Positions 25,471 through 34,808 of a DNA stretch of 64,000 nt are shown piece by piece. The stretch is from NCBI RefSeq assembly GCF_041814905.1, contig NZ_JBGXYA010000055.1, forward strand, positions 3,669 to 67,668, read 5' to 3'. The stretch is from Glaesserella sp041814905 (GTDB taxonomy: Bacteria > Pseudomonadota > Gammaproteobacteria > Enterobacterales > Pasteurellaceae). Position 1 is the stretch's first letter. Every line of letters begins with the position of its first letter. The notes below the pieces were generated by a model. It did no database searches and had not been told where the DNA came from. It saw only the letters and a program-made list of their open reading frames with translations. Made by a program: the position numbers and the translations under genes.

Positions 25471-26478
25471 TTGCAAAACCACATCCCAACAGTGTCACCG
25501 ACAACAGCGCAATGGCTAACCGATTTGGCGCAGGCATTTAAATACCCGCATGATTTATTAACATATCTTGAATTAGATCCCGCAGAATTCGAACAGGATA
25601 TGTCAGCACGCCGTTTATTTTCATTACGTGTGCCGCTTCCGTTTGCAGAAAAAATGCAAAAAGGGGATCGTCGCGATCCGCTTTTTTTACAAGCGATGTC
25701 GTTACAACAGGAGTTTCTTGAAGCAGAAGGTTTTGTGGCGGATCCACTGGAAGAACAGCATTCTCCCGCCCCGAATATTCTGCATAAATACCACAACCGT
25801 TTACTGTTTATGGTTAAGAATAGCTGTGCGATTAACTGCCGTTACTGTTTTCGTCGCCATTTTCCGTATCAAGAAGTGAAAAGCGGAAAAGAGAGTTGGC
25901 TGCAAAGCATTCGCTATATTGCGGATCATCTCGAATTAGAAGAAATCATTCTTTCCGGGGGCGATCCGTTAATGGCGAAAGAGAGTGAAATTGATTGGAT
26001 TTTGACAAAGCTGGAGCAAATTCCGCATATTAAAACATTGCGTATTCACAGTCGCCTACCGGTGGTGATTCCGAATCGAATTACCATAGCACTTTGCGAA
26101 CGCTTGGCAAAATCCCGTTTAAATATTGTGTTGGTTACGCATATTAACCATGCTAATGAAATTGATGATGAATTTGCCGAAAAGATGGCGCAACTTAAAA
26201 AAGCCGGTGTGGTGCTATTAAATCAATCGGTTCTGTTAAAAGACGTGAATGATGATGCTCAAACACTAAAAGCGCTGAGTGACAAACTATTTAGTTACGG
26301 TATTTTGCCTTACTATTTGCATTTGTTGGATAAGGTGCGGGGAGCAAGCCATTTTTATGTTGATGACGAGCAAGCGTTATCTATTTATAAAGAGCTACAA
26401 CGAATCAGTTCCGGCTATTTAGTCCCAAAACTTGCCAGAGAAATGGCACGTGAGCCGAATAAAACGTTAATGGGATAG
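25471..26478 (+). CDS. epmB: EF-P (R)-beta-lysylation protein EpmB
   Basis: Radical-SAM lysine 2,3-aminomutase that converts L-alpha-lysine to (R)-beta-lysine for attachment to EF-P K34. The SAM cluster motif is CAINCRYCFRRHF; pyridoxal-phosphate contacts and the rest follow E. coli EpmB (LNQSVLLKDVNDDAQTL, PYYLHLLDKV, YLVPKLAREM). The frame is open 55 codons further left, but the extra part has no likeness to the family and lies upstream of the predicted promoter. A TTG at 25471 with AAGAGAAA upstream gives 335 residues (E. coli 342), so I choose that. Confidence 0.92.
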   Translation: MQNHIPTVSPTTAQWLTDLAQAFKYPHDLLTYLELDPAEFEQDMSARRLFSLRVPLPFAEKMQKGDRRDPLFLQAMSLQQEFLEAEGFVADPLEEQHSPAPNILHKYHNRLLFMVKNSCAINCRYCFRRHFPYQEVKSGKESWLQSIRYIADHLELEEIILSGGDPLMAKESEIDWILTKLEQIPHIKTLRIHSRLPVVIPNRITIALCERLAKSRLNIVLVTHINHANEIDDEFAEKMAQLKKAGVVLLNQSVLLKDVNDDAQTLKALSDKLFSYGILPYYLHLLDKVRGASHFYVDDEQALSIYKELQRISSGYLVPKLAREMAREPNKTLMG

Positions 26479-26586
26479 CAAGCGGTCAGAAATTGAAAAT
26501 TTTTTGCAAATAAATATAAATCAACGCCTTAACAGAAGGTGAAGTGGTAGAATAAACCACATTTTTAATATTCAATGAGGTGAAAA

Positions 26587-27114
26587 ATGACTAAACGCCC
26601 TTTTTTTGACAATGTAATTGCCTTTTTCTTTATTTTGGCAGGATTATATAATTTAGGCGGTATTTTGTATGCCACATCCTTTTTTATGGATCAAACCATT
26701 GTCGATGTCAATCCCGCAGTATTTTCTTGGTTCGGACAAATCAGTGTTATTTTATGGGGATTAGCCTATTTATCCGTTTCATTTTCCTTTTATAACGTTC
26801 CAAAACTGGTATTTGTTTTCTTTATCGAAAAAATGGTTTATGCGGTTACTTGGGCTGTATGGTTCTTTAGTAATCAAGATGTCGTCACAAAATTAGCCGA
26901 AACTTCACCAAAGCTAGCCTCTTTCTTTAAATTCTACGGGGCCGGCGATCTTTTCTTCGGGTTATTCTTCTTGTGGGTTGTTATTCGTACCACGCGTGAA
27001 AAGTCAGCAACGCTAGCTGTAGAAAAACCGACACCACCGACACAGCGCACGGAACCTGAAATCGGCGAAGAAAAAGCAGATTCTGCTCATGAAGTCGCAG
27101 AGAAAGTGGTTTGA
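26587..27114 (+). CDS. Unknown four-helix inner-membrane protein
   Basis: A 175-residue protein that I do not recognise. It has four hydrophobic stretches (about residues 8-31, 45-66, 72-95 and 113-134) and a hydrophilic C-terminal tail of about 40 residues rich in P, E and T, which is probably cytoplasmic and unstructured. GAGGTGAAAA is a good ribosome site. It is preceded by its own spacer after epmB and followed by a terminator, so it is a single-gene unit next to the capsule locus. It shares no motif with capsule enzymes. Confidence 0.75.
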   Translation: MTKRPFFDNVIAFFFILAGLYNLGGILYATSFFMDQTIVDVNPAVFSWFGQISVILWGLAYLSVSFSFYNVPKLVFVFFIEKMVYAVTWAVWFFSNQDVVTKLAETSPKLASFFKFYGAGDLFFGLFFLWVVIRTTREKSATLAVEKPTPPTQRTEPEIGEEKADSAHEVAEKVV

Positions 27115-27140
27115 TGATAAACCGTCTGTAGAAACTATAT

Positions 27141-27172
27141 CCCTTCTCCCGTCAAGGAGAAGGGAAAATTTG
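27141..27172 (+). terminator. Terminator after the unknown membrane protein
   Basis: CCCTTCTCC and GGAGAAGGG pair perfectly over nine bases; the following run is AAAATTTG, so the T-tract is short. Confidence 0.65.
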
Positions 27173-27200
27173 CAAAAAAACAGGCAAAAGTGACCGCTTG

Positions 27201-28433
27201 TTAATCTTTCGTCGTTCGATTATACGGGTAACGTAAAATCACTTTATTATAAAAACTTCCGTTTAAGTGGGTTTTATTCAAATGATATTGGTGATAAGCC
27301 GCAAACACCTCCGGCACGGGTGGTTCGGGGTTGTTCCAAAATTCATCTAATGACTTTTGATCCGTCATTCCTTCAAAATCATAATTCGCTCTACCAATCA
27401 CTTTAACCGGCATATTATGCAGCAATGCAGAGATACCGCTGGTACTGTTTAGCGTTACCATTCCCACGGCTTTACGTAACAGCACCGGCATGGGCACATC
27501 GTGGATATAAAATACTCTCTTTTTAAGATGCGGATAACGTCGAATAAAGTCATCAATCACGTTACTATAATTAATAAAACCTCTATCCATTGGGTGATGT
27601 TTGATAATTAAATTAAAATGCGCTTTTGCATGGACGGCAAAAGAGTGAAGCACTTCTTTTAAATAGTCAGCAACGGAATCGTAATCACTGTGTACCTGAA
27701 CTTGACTATCATTGTATAACTGCAGTGGCAGAATATAGAATTCGCCGAATTCTCCTTTAATGACTCGATTGGCGAAATGGCAGTCGTGGATATAGTAGTA
27801 CGCGCGTTTAATTCCCGAAATTGTCCATAATTTCAGATAATGACATATACTCAAATTTTTATGGTGACAATATTCCGGATAGGCGCTGATTTTTTGTTTG
27901 GCATACCAGTGATATAGAACGGCTCGTTTTGCCATCGGTAAAAAACCTTTTGCAACATGAAGGGGTTCTGATGGTTCGACAAGCGATTCACGCACCTCAC
28001 AGAAAAATTGTCTGTCTTTGGGAATCGGAGAATAAGCGTTTACCCCTTCTTTTTCTAAAGTGATGTACTCCGGTCGGAAATAACCTTCCTCAAATGCCCA
28101 AAAATGCAGATTAAACTTGTTTGCTATTTGTTTGGCGATTTGGTGATAACGACGGTTGTCACCGAAACAAACCAACGTATCAATGTGATGCTCGGTACAA
28201 AATGTTGAAAGATATTCACTAAATTGTGCTGGTGAGCTACGGTAAGCAAACGTATTTTCGGTATGATTCGGATAAAAATACTCATCTCCCCCATTAAAAT
28301 TCAGTTTAAATACCCGCTTGTTATGCGTTTTCATCCATACTGAAAATTCATAAAAGAAAGAGCCTATAGGTCCTTGTAGCAACAGAACATTATCTGCGGT
28401 TGAAATCAATTCATCCAAGTTATGATTAATCAT
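27201..28433 (-). CDS. kpsS: Capsule beta-Kdo transferase KpsS
   Basis: KpsS adds the first beta-linked Kdo to lyso-phosphatidylglycerol, starting the linker of ABC-dependent capsules; homologues are named HcsB, PhyB or LipB in Pasteurellaceae. The ATG at 28433 has GGAAG upstream and gives 410 residues; an in-frame ATG eight codons earlier overlaps kpsC and has no ribosome site. Family features: VLLLQGPIGSFF near the start, EEGYFRPEYITLE, KHHPMDRG and TLNSTSGISALLHNMPVKVIG. It ends the leftward capsule export operon, 16 bases after the kpsC stop. Confidence 0.88.
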   Translation of the reverse strand: MINHNLDELISTADNVLLLQGPIGSFFYEFSVWMKTHNKRVFKLNFNGGDEYFYPNHTENTFAYRSSPAQFSEYLSTFCTEHHIDTLVCFGDNRRYHQIAKQIANKFNLHFWAFEEGYFRPEYITLEKEGVNAYSPIPKDRQFFCEVRESLVEPSEPLHVAKGFLPMAKRAVLYHWYAKQKISAYPEYCHHKNLSICHYLKLWTISGIKRAYYYIHDCHFANRVIKGEFGEFYILPLQLYNDSQVQVHSDYDSVADYLKEVLHSFAVHAKAHFNLIIKHHPMDRGFINYSNVIDDFIRRYPHLKKRVFYIHDVPMPVLLRKAVGMVTLNSTSGISALLHNMPVKVIGRANYDFEGMTDQKSLDEFWNNPEPPVPEVFAAYHQYHLNKTHLNGSFYNKVILRYPYNRTTKD

Positions 28434-28449
28434 ATAACTTCCACTATTT

Positions 28450-30507
28450 TTATACAAAAGCTCGATAAAGGTGTTTTATTTTTTCAATCTGTTTAAAAAG
28501 CCAAGGTCGACGGATCGCATGATTGGTTGTATTGGTTTTTTGTTGTTGTAACAAGTAAACGGCTTGTTCAACATGAATAATTTGCTGTTTTTGCGGATCG
28601 ATATAAAGCGGATAGTGCAGTAATGTGCCGCAAATAAGCTCTTCTAACGTGAGTTTACGGTTACGCCTTTCCAACTCAATATGATCAATCGTTAATCCCC
28701 AGTTGGAATAAAAGGGTAAACCGTAGCAATGCACGGTTTTGTTTCTGATTAACGCTTCAAAACCAGCTAACGAAGTCATGGTGTGAACTTCATCAACTTG
28801 ATGAATACAATCCAAAATATTGGCATTTTCAATGATATCGTCGGCATATTTCAGCACATCGGATGGTGATATTTTGCCAATGCGATTTCCGCTCACGACA
28901 TCAGGGTGAGGCTTATAAATGATGTAAGCGTCAGGATTTAATTCGCGCACTTTTTTTAATAAGTCCAAATTAGTCTTAATTTGAGGCGAACCTAAGAGAA
29001 TCGATGCATCGTCTTCAACCTGACCCGGCACGAGAATGGTCCTTTTATTTGTTTTATTGAGGTAAAACCCGGATGTTCCGACATTATATTTACAGATATT
29101 TTCATTTAATAAATGATTTTGCACGTTTTTGGCTATGTTGAGATCGTTGTCGGAAAAAGCCGTCATTTGAAAAATGAGTTCCAAGCGGGAAGGTGTTTGG
29201 GCATTAAAATAGATTCCTTTATCGTCAACGACTAAAGAAAAGGGGGTGACAAGATTAGAACCTAATCCGACCGAACGGATAAAACCGTCTTCCATTCTTA
29301 ATAGCGGTAATTGATGTTTGTCTGCAAATGCAATAAGTTCCGGTTTTCCTTGACCCCATACCAACAATTTGGCGTCAGAGGGCAAGAAGGTATTCTTTAG
29401 CTGCTTAATGTCAGAGATAAAATATAAGCGACATTGCGGAAAACGGAAAAAAGGCGCAATAACGGCTCGTTTCCACGGTGATAAACCGACACAGTAGATA
29501 TTGCCGGCTAAACGCTGATTGAGCTGTTTTACTTTTTGCAGATAGTCAATCACATCAAAAATAGAACCTGTTTTGCCGTTGTTCGGATTGATATATCGGC
29601 TGTATTGCAAATAGGCGGCACAAAAAAGCTGAACTAGGTTTCTCGCCGTTCTACGATGATTTTTTTGTAATATTTCAATATTGGGATGTCTGTCTTCCGT
29701 TATTCCCCAACCGGCAAACCAAGGTACACCGAAAGTAATGACTTTTTTACCGAGAAAAAGGGCTTCAAATCCCATTTGTGAAGTAACACAATACACTTTA
29801 TCCACCGCTTCCAATAAACTGAGCGGATTAAAGTCTTGGGTAATCAATCGGATACGATTTTTATAAGCAGAAAGTTCGGTTAAATAGCCTTTCTTTTTGC
29901 CGCTAATCACATCCGGATGGGTTTTAACCCAAATTAATGATAATGGATTTTCTTTGATTGCCGCCTCTAACATCTGTTTAAAGTGGCTTTCATCCGCTTG
30001 CCCGTATTTTACCGACCTATCTCCGTGGGTTTGATCAATGACTAATACAATCGGCTGATAGGTAAGACGAGGTTCATTAAAATCAAGGGCGTGATTATAT
30101 TTAGAGAGTTTATGCGTTTTGATCAGTGCGATCGCCTGCTTAGCTTGTTGCAATATCTCTTCGTCCATTTCGGCATCAATAATCAGCTGCTCTAAACGAG
30201 ATGGGCGGGTCGTATCGTAATAAATTCCTAAATCGTCATATACCATAGAAAACGGAGGATAACCTTTTACACCGAGTCCTAAGGATCGTAAGAAACCGTC
30301 TTCTATCGCAATGTAGGGAAGATGGCGCCATTTTGCATAAAACTGAGGTATTTTGGAGGGAAAACGCAGCCCCCAACCAATAGTTTTATCAATGCTTACC
30401 TTAGCGCTGAGTAACGTATGCGGAGTAGTATATCCTTCCGTTAAAAAAGAAGATAAGTGCGGAATTTTCAAAATGCCGCGAGAAAATATGATTGCTTTTG
30501 ATTTCAT
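28450..30507 (-). CDS. kpsC: Capsule dual beta-Kdo transferase KpsC
   Basis: KpsC extends the poly-Kdo linker with alternating beta-Kdo linkages. The 685-residue protein is a tandem repeat of one domain: EDGFLRSLGLG near residue 69 and EDGFIRSVGLG near 410; KTHPDVISG and KPHPDVVSG; SQMGFEALFLGKKVITFG and SLAGFEALIRNKTVHCYG. The ATG at 30507 starts MKSKAIIFSRG; a TTG four codons upstream is in frame. No clear ribosome site is seen. Homologues are HcsA/PhyA/LipA. It lies 48 bases after cpxA, and that gap holds an exact uptake signal. Confidence 0.9.
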   Translation of the reverse strand: MKSKAIIFSRGILKIPHLSSFLTEGYTTPHTLLSAKVSIDKTIGWGLRFPSKIPQFYAKWRHLPYIAIEDGFLRSLGLGVKGYPPFSMVYDDLGIYYDTTRPSRLEQLIIDAEMDEEILQQAKQAIALIKTHKLSKYNHALDFNEPRLTYQPIVLVIDQTHGDRSVKYGQADESHFKQMLEAAIKENPLSLIWVKTHPDVISGKKKGYLTELSAYKNRIRLITQDFNPLSLLEAVDKVYCVTSQMGFEALFLGKKVITFGVPWFAGWGITEDRHPNIEILQKNHRRTARNLVQLFCAAYLQYSRYINPNNGKTGSIFDVIDYLQKVKQLNQRLAGNIYCVGLSPWKRAVIAPFFRFPQCRLYFISDIKQLKNTFLPSDAKLLVWGQGKPELIAFADKHQLPLLRMEDGFIRSVGLGSNLVTPFSLVVDDKGIYFNAQTPSRLELIFQMTAFSDNDLNIAKNVQNHLLNENICKYNVGTSGFYLNKTNKRTILVPGQVEDDASILLGSPQIKTNLDLLKKVRELNPDAYIIYKPHPDVVSGNRIGKISPSDVLKYADDIIENANILDCIHQVDEVHTMTSLAGFEALIRNKTVHCYGLPFYSNWGLTIDHIELERRNRKLTLEELICGTLLHYPLYIDPQKQQIIHVEQAVYLLQQQKTNTTNHAIRRPWLFKQIEKIKHLYRAFV

Positions 30508-30536
30508 TATTATTTGCAAATTTTAGGGCAAATCTT

Positions 30537-30545
30537 ACCGCTTGT
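30537..30545 (-). repeat. Exact uptake signal between cpxA and kpsC
   Basis: ACCGCTTGT with TTTGCAAA 13 bases to its left, the extended Apl-type arrangement. There is no inverted partner, so it should not stop transcription from cpxA into kpsC. Confidence 0.8.
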
Positions 30546-30555
30546 AAGGGGAGAT

Positions 30556-31203
30556 TTAGCCTTTGTTGTAATATCGATATGCTTCCTCGATAGACGGGAA
30601 TTTATGCATATATCCTTGATCAAGTACCATAGCATTGTCGCAGTACTCCTTAATTGCGTTTGGGCTATGAGAAACTAATATAATTGAGCGATCCTTGCGT
30701 TTTTCAAACAATTCGTAACGGCATTTAGCACTGAAGCGGGAATCTCCTACCGCGATCACTTCATCAATCAGGTAGCAATCAAATTCTACTGAAAGTGAGA
30801 GGGCGAAAGCTAAGCGGGCTTTCATCCCTGAGGAGTATTTCTTCACCGGTTCGTAGAGATATTCACCAAGCTCTGAAAATGCTTCGGTAAACTGTTTCAC
30901 ATATTCGATATCCGCACCGTAAATTCGGCAAATAAACCGTAAGTTATCCATGCCGGTCAAGCTGCCTTGGAAAGCACCGCTAAAAGCGAGAGGCCAAGAG
31001 ATACTCATTTTACGTTCGATTTTGCCTGAACTTGGCGGTTCAACCCCGCTTAACAGGCGGATAAGCGTGGATTTCCCTGCACCATTGCGTCCTAAAATAC
31101 CGATTTTTTCTCCTTTTTTAATTTCAAAATTAATATCCTGTAAGACCTTCCGTTCACCGCTTTGGGTGTAGTAACTTTTACTGACGTTTTTCACACTGAT
31201 CAT
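30556..31203 (-). CDS. cpxA: Capsule export ABC ATPase
   Basis: ATP-binding subunit that drives export of the finished, lipid-linked capsule chain through the inner membrane (BexA/CtrD/KpsT family). The 215-residue length fits. Walker A is GRNGAGKST (residues 38-46), the signature is YSSGMKARLAFALS, Walker B is DCYLIDEV, and the switch is VSHS. Start and the cpxB stop overlap by four bases (ATGA), showing translational coupling. Confidence 0.95.
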   Translation of the reverse strand: MISVKNVSKSYYTQSGERKVLQDINFEIKKGEKIGILGRNGAGKSTLIRLLSGVEPPSSGKIERKMSISWPLAFSGAFQGSLTGMDNLRFICRIYGADIEYVKQFTEAFSELGEYLYEPVKKYSSGMKARLAFALSLSVEFDCYLIDEVIAVGDSRFSAKCRYELFEKRKDRSIILVSHSPNAIKEYCDNAMVLDQGYMHKFPSIEEAYRYYNKG

Positions 31204-31997
31204 TGCGGTTCGATTCCTTTACTGAATTGTTTAATTGCCAATAGTCCGATAAACACCATGACTAAATCGCATACAATAATAAAACCGATATTTTCATAGG
31301 TTTTGACCGAGTCGCCGAAGTAACCTTGACGGAACATTTCCGTGCCGCTAATCATCGGTACCCACACCGCATACTGTTGAATTTGCTGCGGGAGCGAATG
31401 CACGAAAAAGAAGGCTCCCGACAGCGGTAACATCACAAAGCTAAGGGGATTCCAAAGCTTACCGAATACCTCAAAATGATGGGCGATTGCACAAATAATC
31501 AACCCTAATCCGAATGCAAAGATCGCCATTAAGCACCATGCAACTAACATATAGAACACATCTTGCGGGAAGTCTATCCAACCGATAAAAATAAATACCG
31601 CCATGATCAACATTTGTGCAATAGTGGCTCCGGCAACTTCCAATATAGTGCGGGATATTAAGGTATCCAACACTTTAACGTTACGGTGATAAAGCAAACT
31701 GATATTGGATGAAATCGCCCCAATTGCACGGTTGGAGGCATTACGCCACATCATCGCCATCGGATAGCCGGTAATAATAAAGGCAATGATATTAAGCGTA
31801 GACACTTTGTCGGCACGTAAAAATTGCCACAACAACACAACCATCAAGGTCATCAGTAGTGGTTCAACGAACAGCCATAAAAAGCCGATATTTTTACGCC
31901 CGTAACGGGTGATGATTTCGCGTAACAATAACGCTTTCAGTACCCGTCCTTGCAGTACCCGTGAACGTTTGAAGGTGGTTTGATTACCGTATTTCAT
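31200..31997 (-). CDS. cpxB: Capsule export ABC permease
   Basis: Inner-membrane subunit of the capsule exporter (BexB/CtrC/KpsM family). The 265 residues contain six hydrophobic helices, starting after an N-terminal amphipathic stretch with LLREIITRYGRKNIGFLWLFVEPL, which is typical of the family. It overlaps cpxC by one base (TAATG) and cpxA by four, so the three are coupled. Confidence 0.94.
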   Translation of the reverse strand: MKYGNQTTFKRSRVLQGRVLKALLLREIITRYGRKNIGFLWLFVEPLLMTLMVVLLWQFLRADKVSTLNIIAFIITGYPMAMMWRNASNRAIGAISSNISLLYHRNVKVLDTLISRTILEVAGATIAQMLIMAVFIFIGWIDFPQDVFYMLVAWCLMAIFAFGLGLIICAIAHHFEVFGKLWNPLSFVMLPLSGAFFFVHSLPQQIQQYAVWVPMISGTEMFRQGYFGDSVKTYENIGFIIVCDLVMVFIGLLAIKQFSKGIEPQ

Positions 31998-33130
31998 TAG
32001 TTTTGATGCTCTCTGATACCGGCGATAAGTAAAGTAATCACCCCGTAAAGCAATAAACCGATAAAAAACGTTGCCAAAATGTTGTAAAGTCTATACGGTT
32101 CCAGTGCTAAGTCAGGCTTATTCGGTTGATTGATCACTTCCAAATAAAGTTGCTGACGATCAGCTTCCCCTTTGGTATTTTGTAACGAGGTAATTGCCGT
32201 CGTGAGTTGTTGCTGGGCAAGCGTATTATCCAACATTAAACGCTGATACTCGGCAGTTTGGGTCGCAATGGAGTTTTGTCCGCCCGACAATGTTTGTAAT
32301 TGATCGGCAATTTCCGCTTTTAGACTTTTTTCACGGGTTTTGAGCGCGGCAACCTGCGGGTTATCCGGCGTGAGCGAACGTAACTGTGCCAACTGGGTTT
32401 CCACTTGGATTAATTCACTTTTCAACGTTGAAATTAAAGTCAGCTGCACGTCGGATTGTGCCGGCAGATCAAAAATTTTATGTTGAATACGATATTGGCT
32501 GAGCGCTTCCGCGGTCTCCATAACACGCCGTTCCGCATCGCTGACCGATTGTTCGGCAAATCGGATCGTGTCTTGGCGCGCCCGCTCATTTAAACGGTTA
32601 ATCAGTGCTTCGCCTTGTTTTAACAATTGTATATTGATTTTTTGCGACTCTTCGGCATCAAACGAGCGGATTCGCAACGTGGCAATACCTGAAATTGCAT
32701 CTAAATCTGCCACTAAACGTTTTTTAAAATATTGGAAAAACGCTTCTTGTGAATCATCCAACCCAAAAGGGTTAAAACGACTGAGCAGATCGCCTTTTTG
32801 TTCATAATAATCACGTACCGGTAAGATTTGGGCTAATTGTTCCAGCGCATTACGCGAACGGATGTATTCTTGCACCGTGTAAGAATCGTCTTGCGAACGG
32901 GAAAATCCCACGCCTTGAAGTAATGCGCCGACTCCGCTTAATGAAGCTTGATTATTCGGGGAACGCACGACAAAGCTGGATTCGGAAATATACACGTCAG
33001 AGGCAAATAAGCCGAAATACACACCGGAAAACAATGTCGGTAAGATAACCGTCAGCCATAGCAGCGGTTTGAATTTACGCTTCTTTTTCGGTGCCGGTTT
33101 GGTTTGCAGTTGAGTTGTTGCTGCCGTCAT
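31997..33130 (-). CDS. cpxC: Capsule export inner-membrane/periplasmic adaptor
   Basis: Polysaccharide co-polymerase (BexC/CtrB/KpsE, PCP-3 family) that bridges the ABC permease to the outer-membrane channel. The 377 residues have an N-terminal membrane helix (about 23-42) after a basic K-rich start, a periplasmic domain with SESSFVVRSPNNQASLSG, long coiled-coil helices (about 180-320), and a C-terminal membrane helix (about 348-370). GGAAAG precedes the start, which follows the cpxD stop by nine bases. Confidence 0.94.
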   Translation of the reverse strand: MTAATTQLQTKPAPKKKRKFKPLLWLTVILPTLFSGVYFGLFASDVYISESSFVVRSPNNQASLSGVGALLQGVGFSRSQDDSYTVQEYIRSRNALEQLAQILPVRDYYEQKGDLLSRFNPFGLDDSQEAFFQYFKKRLVADLDAISGIATLRIRSFDAEESQKINIQLLKQGEALINRLNERARQDTIRFAEQSVSDAERRVMETAEALSQYRIQHKIFDLPAQSDVQLTLISTLKSELIQVETQLAQLRSLTPDNPQVAALKTREKSLKAEIADQLQTLSGGQNSIATQTAEYQRLMLDNTLAQQQLTTAITSLQNTKGEADRQQLYLEVINQPNKPDLALEPYRLYNILATFFIGLLLYGVITLLIAGIREHQN

Positions 33131-33139
33131 ATTGCTTTC

Positions 33140-34315
33140 CTATAAACTGTTTACACTGTTGATTGTACCGGTGATCGGTGCGGTCATAGAAAATATGGTT
33201 CGAATAAATTTACCGAATTCAGCCAACGGTGCATTAGAAACGTACACAATATCTTTATCCTGCATCGGGAAGCGCTGTAACAAGAACATGGCTTTCGGAT
33301 CCAGCAGATTGGCACGATAAACCGTCGGCACATCCATTCCTTCACCGTAGCCGTTAGCCCGCCATGCCGTTTGGTCCGTCAACGATAATTGCGTAAACGG
33401 AATATAGCGGAACACAAACACGCCACGTGGGTCTGAACGCGTGTCAATCAAGCCACCCATTTTGCCGATCGCCTCGGCAAGCGTAATGCCTTTGGTTGAG
33501 AATTTAACTTGTTGGTTTGAACCGACAGCACCGAGTCCGGTAAAACTGTAAGGCGTAGTCAGGAGCGAAACGACATCACCGGCTTGTAATGAAATATTCT
33601 GTGTCGGATCAGCAATCAAGGTTTCAAATGCCACGGTTTTGACTTGGTTGCCACGGGTAAGTTGAACCGTAATATCCTGAATATCGGCGGGTGAACCGCC
33701 GATTGCCGCAACGGCATCCAACACTCGCTCCGCATTAGCGGTTAACGGCATACGCACGCTGTTACCTTGGCGGATCACCGTAACATTGGCAGAGTTATTG
33801 TTGATGATTTGTACCATCGCCTGAGGTTGATTCGCTTTGCCTTGTAAGCGTCTGACAATCTCTTTTTGAATGGCTTCAGGCGATTTTCCTTTAACCGTAA
33901 TGTCACCGGCAAACGGGATCGTGATTGCCCCTTTCTTATTGACCATTTGAGCCGGCAATTTGGTTAAATGACCGCTGCCTTGCCCCGTTTCACCGAACGT
34001 TGAACCGAATAGTACTGCCGGCGGAGCCTCCCAAATGGCGATATCCAGCACGTCCCCAACATTTGCCGTTCCGGCATAATGGTTGTACATTTGCATACCG
34101 ACAAAACCGGAAAAACGTTGGTTTTGTTGGGTTTGATAAAGTGTTTGCACGAGTTGATTATCTAATTCCACCACATTCACTTGCGGCAGATTTTCTTGTT
34201 CGTTTATGTTTAAAACCGCATTGTGGTTTGGTCCGGAGGTTGGTAGGGTTGAACAACCGGTTAATGCGGCAGTCATGAGTAAGCTACTCAAAGTTCGTTT
34301 CAATGTGATCTTCAT
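33140..34315 (-). CDS. cpxD: Capsule export outer-membrane channel lipoprotein
   Basis: Outer-membrane polysaccharide export protein (BexD/CtrA/KpsD, Wza-like OPX family). ATG 34315 gives 391 residues with a lipoprotein signal ending in LTGC (C21); the longer frame has no such signal and reaches over the promoter area. The poly-export domain carries GDVLDIAIWEAP and GAITIPFAGDITVKGKSPEAIQKEI, followed by SLBB-type repeats. It is the first gene of the leftward operon; the divergent spacer holds a CRP site. Confidence 0.93.
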   Translation of the reverse strand: MKITLKRTLSSLLMTAALTGCSTLPTSGPNHNAVLNINEQENLPQVNVVELDNQLVQTLYQTQQNQRFSGFVGMQMYNHYAGTANVGDVLDIAIWEAPPAVLFGSTFGETGQGSGHLTKLPAQMVNKKGAITIPFAGDITVKGKSPEAIQKEIVRRLQGKANQPQAMVQIINNNSANVTVIRQGNSVRMPLTANAERVLDAVAAIGGSPADIQDITVQLTRGNQVKTVAFETLIADPTQNISLQAGDVVSLLTTPYSFTGLGAVGSNQQVKFSTKGITLAEAIGKMGGLIDTRSDPRGVFVFRYIPFTQLSLTDQTAWRANGYGEGMDVPTVYRANLLDPKAMFLLQRFPMQDKDIVYVSNAPLAEFGKFIRTIFSMTAPITGTINSVNSL

Positions 34316-34402
34316 AAAAAGGTGATATCCAAATACGTACCAAATAAAAGGTGGTGTGAAACCGATAGGGCGGTAAGGCACAACGCCGTTTTCACATTCT
34401 AC

Positions 34403-34458
34403 AAGCGGTCGGTTTCGCATAAAAATTTGCAAAAAATTCAAGATAACGTACCGCTTGT
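34403..34458. repeat. Inverted pair of exact uptake signals
   Basis: ACAAGCGGT (34403-34411) faces ACCGCTTGT (34450-34458), with AATTTGCAAAAAA between. It lies upstream of cpxD. Confidence 0.85.
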
Positions 34459-34623
34459 TGTTATTCGATTACTCCTCATCCAATGGAATAAGGGCAAAAG
34501 CTGCCTTAAGCATTTTTACTACTGTAATGTATTTAATGTTTACATAAAATTACATTTCTGAGTTGCTTAAGTTTAGCAAAAATTACATAAATAGACAAAT
34601 AAAAGCAAGGGATTAATAGCTTA

Positions 34624-34645
34624 AAATGTGATCTTTTTCACATTT
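34624..34645. promoter_or_regulatory. Near-consensus CRP site in the capsule spacer
   Basis: TGTGA (34627-34631) and TCACA (34638-34642) are separated by TCTTTT and flanked by AAA and TTT, giving an almost full match to the 22-bp CRP consensus. It lies about 310 bp from cpxD and 165 bp from nmaA. It suggests that capsule genes respond to cAMP. Confidence 0.7.
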
Positions 34646-34766
34646 AGCAAAAAATTTAGCATATTTATTAAATTAGTGTAAAGTTGGTATTGAAGTGGAA
34701 AATCTATTTATGTATTATTGCAAGAAATAGAGTTATGTAAATTTACAATTTGTTTACTAAGGAAAG

Positions 34767-34787
34767 ATTCTCCCGATCGGGGAGAAT
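34767..34787 (+). other. Hairpin before the nmaA ribosome site
   Basis: ATTCTCCC and GGGAGAAT pair perfectly around a five-base loop, ending eight bases before TGGAGG. It may protect or modulate the nmaA message. Confidence 0.5.
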
Positions 34788-34808
34788 AGATTATTGGAGG
34801 TAATTAGT

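Larger units (their letters stand above)
34316..34808. other. Divergent capsule control region
   Basis: A 493-bp non-coding spacer between cpxD and nmaA. It holds an inverted uptake-signal pair (34403-34458), a long A/T-rich tract (about 34,500-34,770), a near-consensus CRP site (34624-34645) and a hairpin before the nmaA ribosome site. No ORF with a ribosome site is seen. I could not pick promoters with confidence. Confidence 0.7.
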
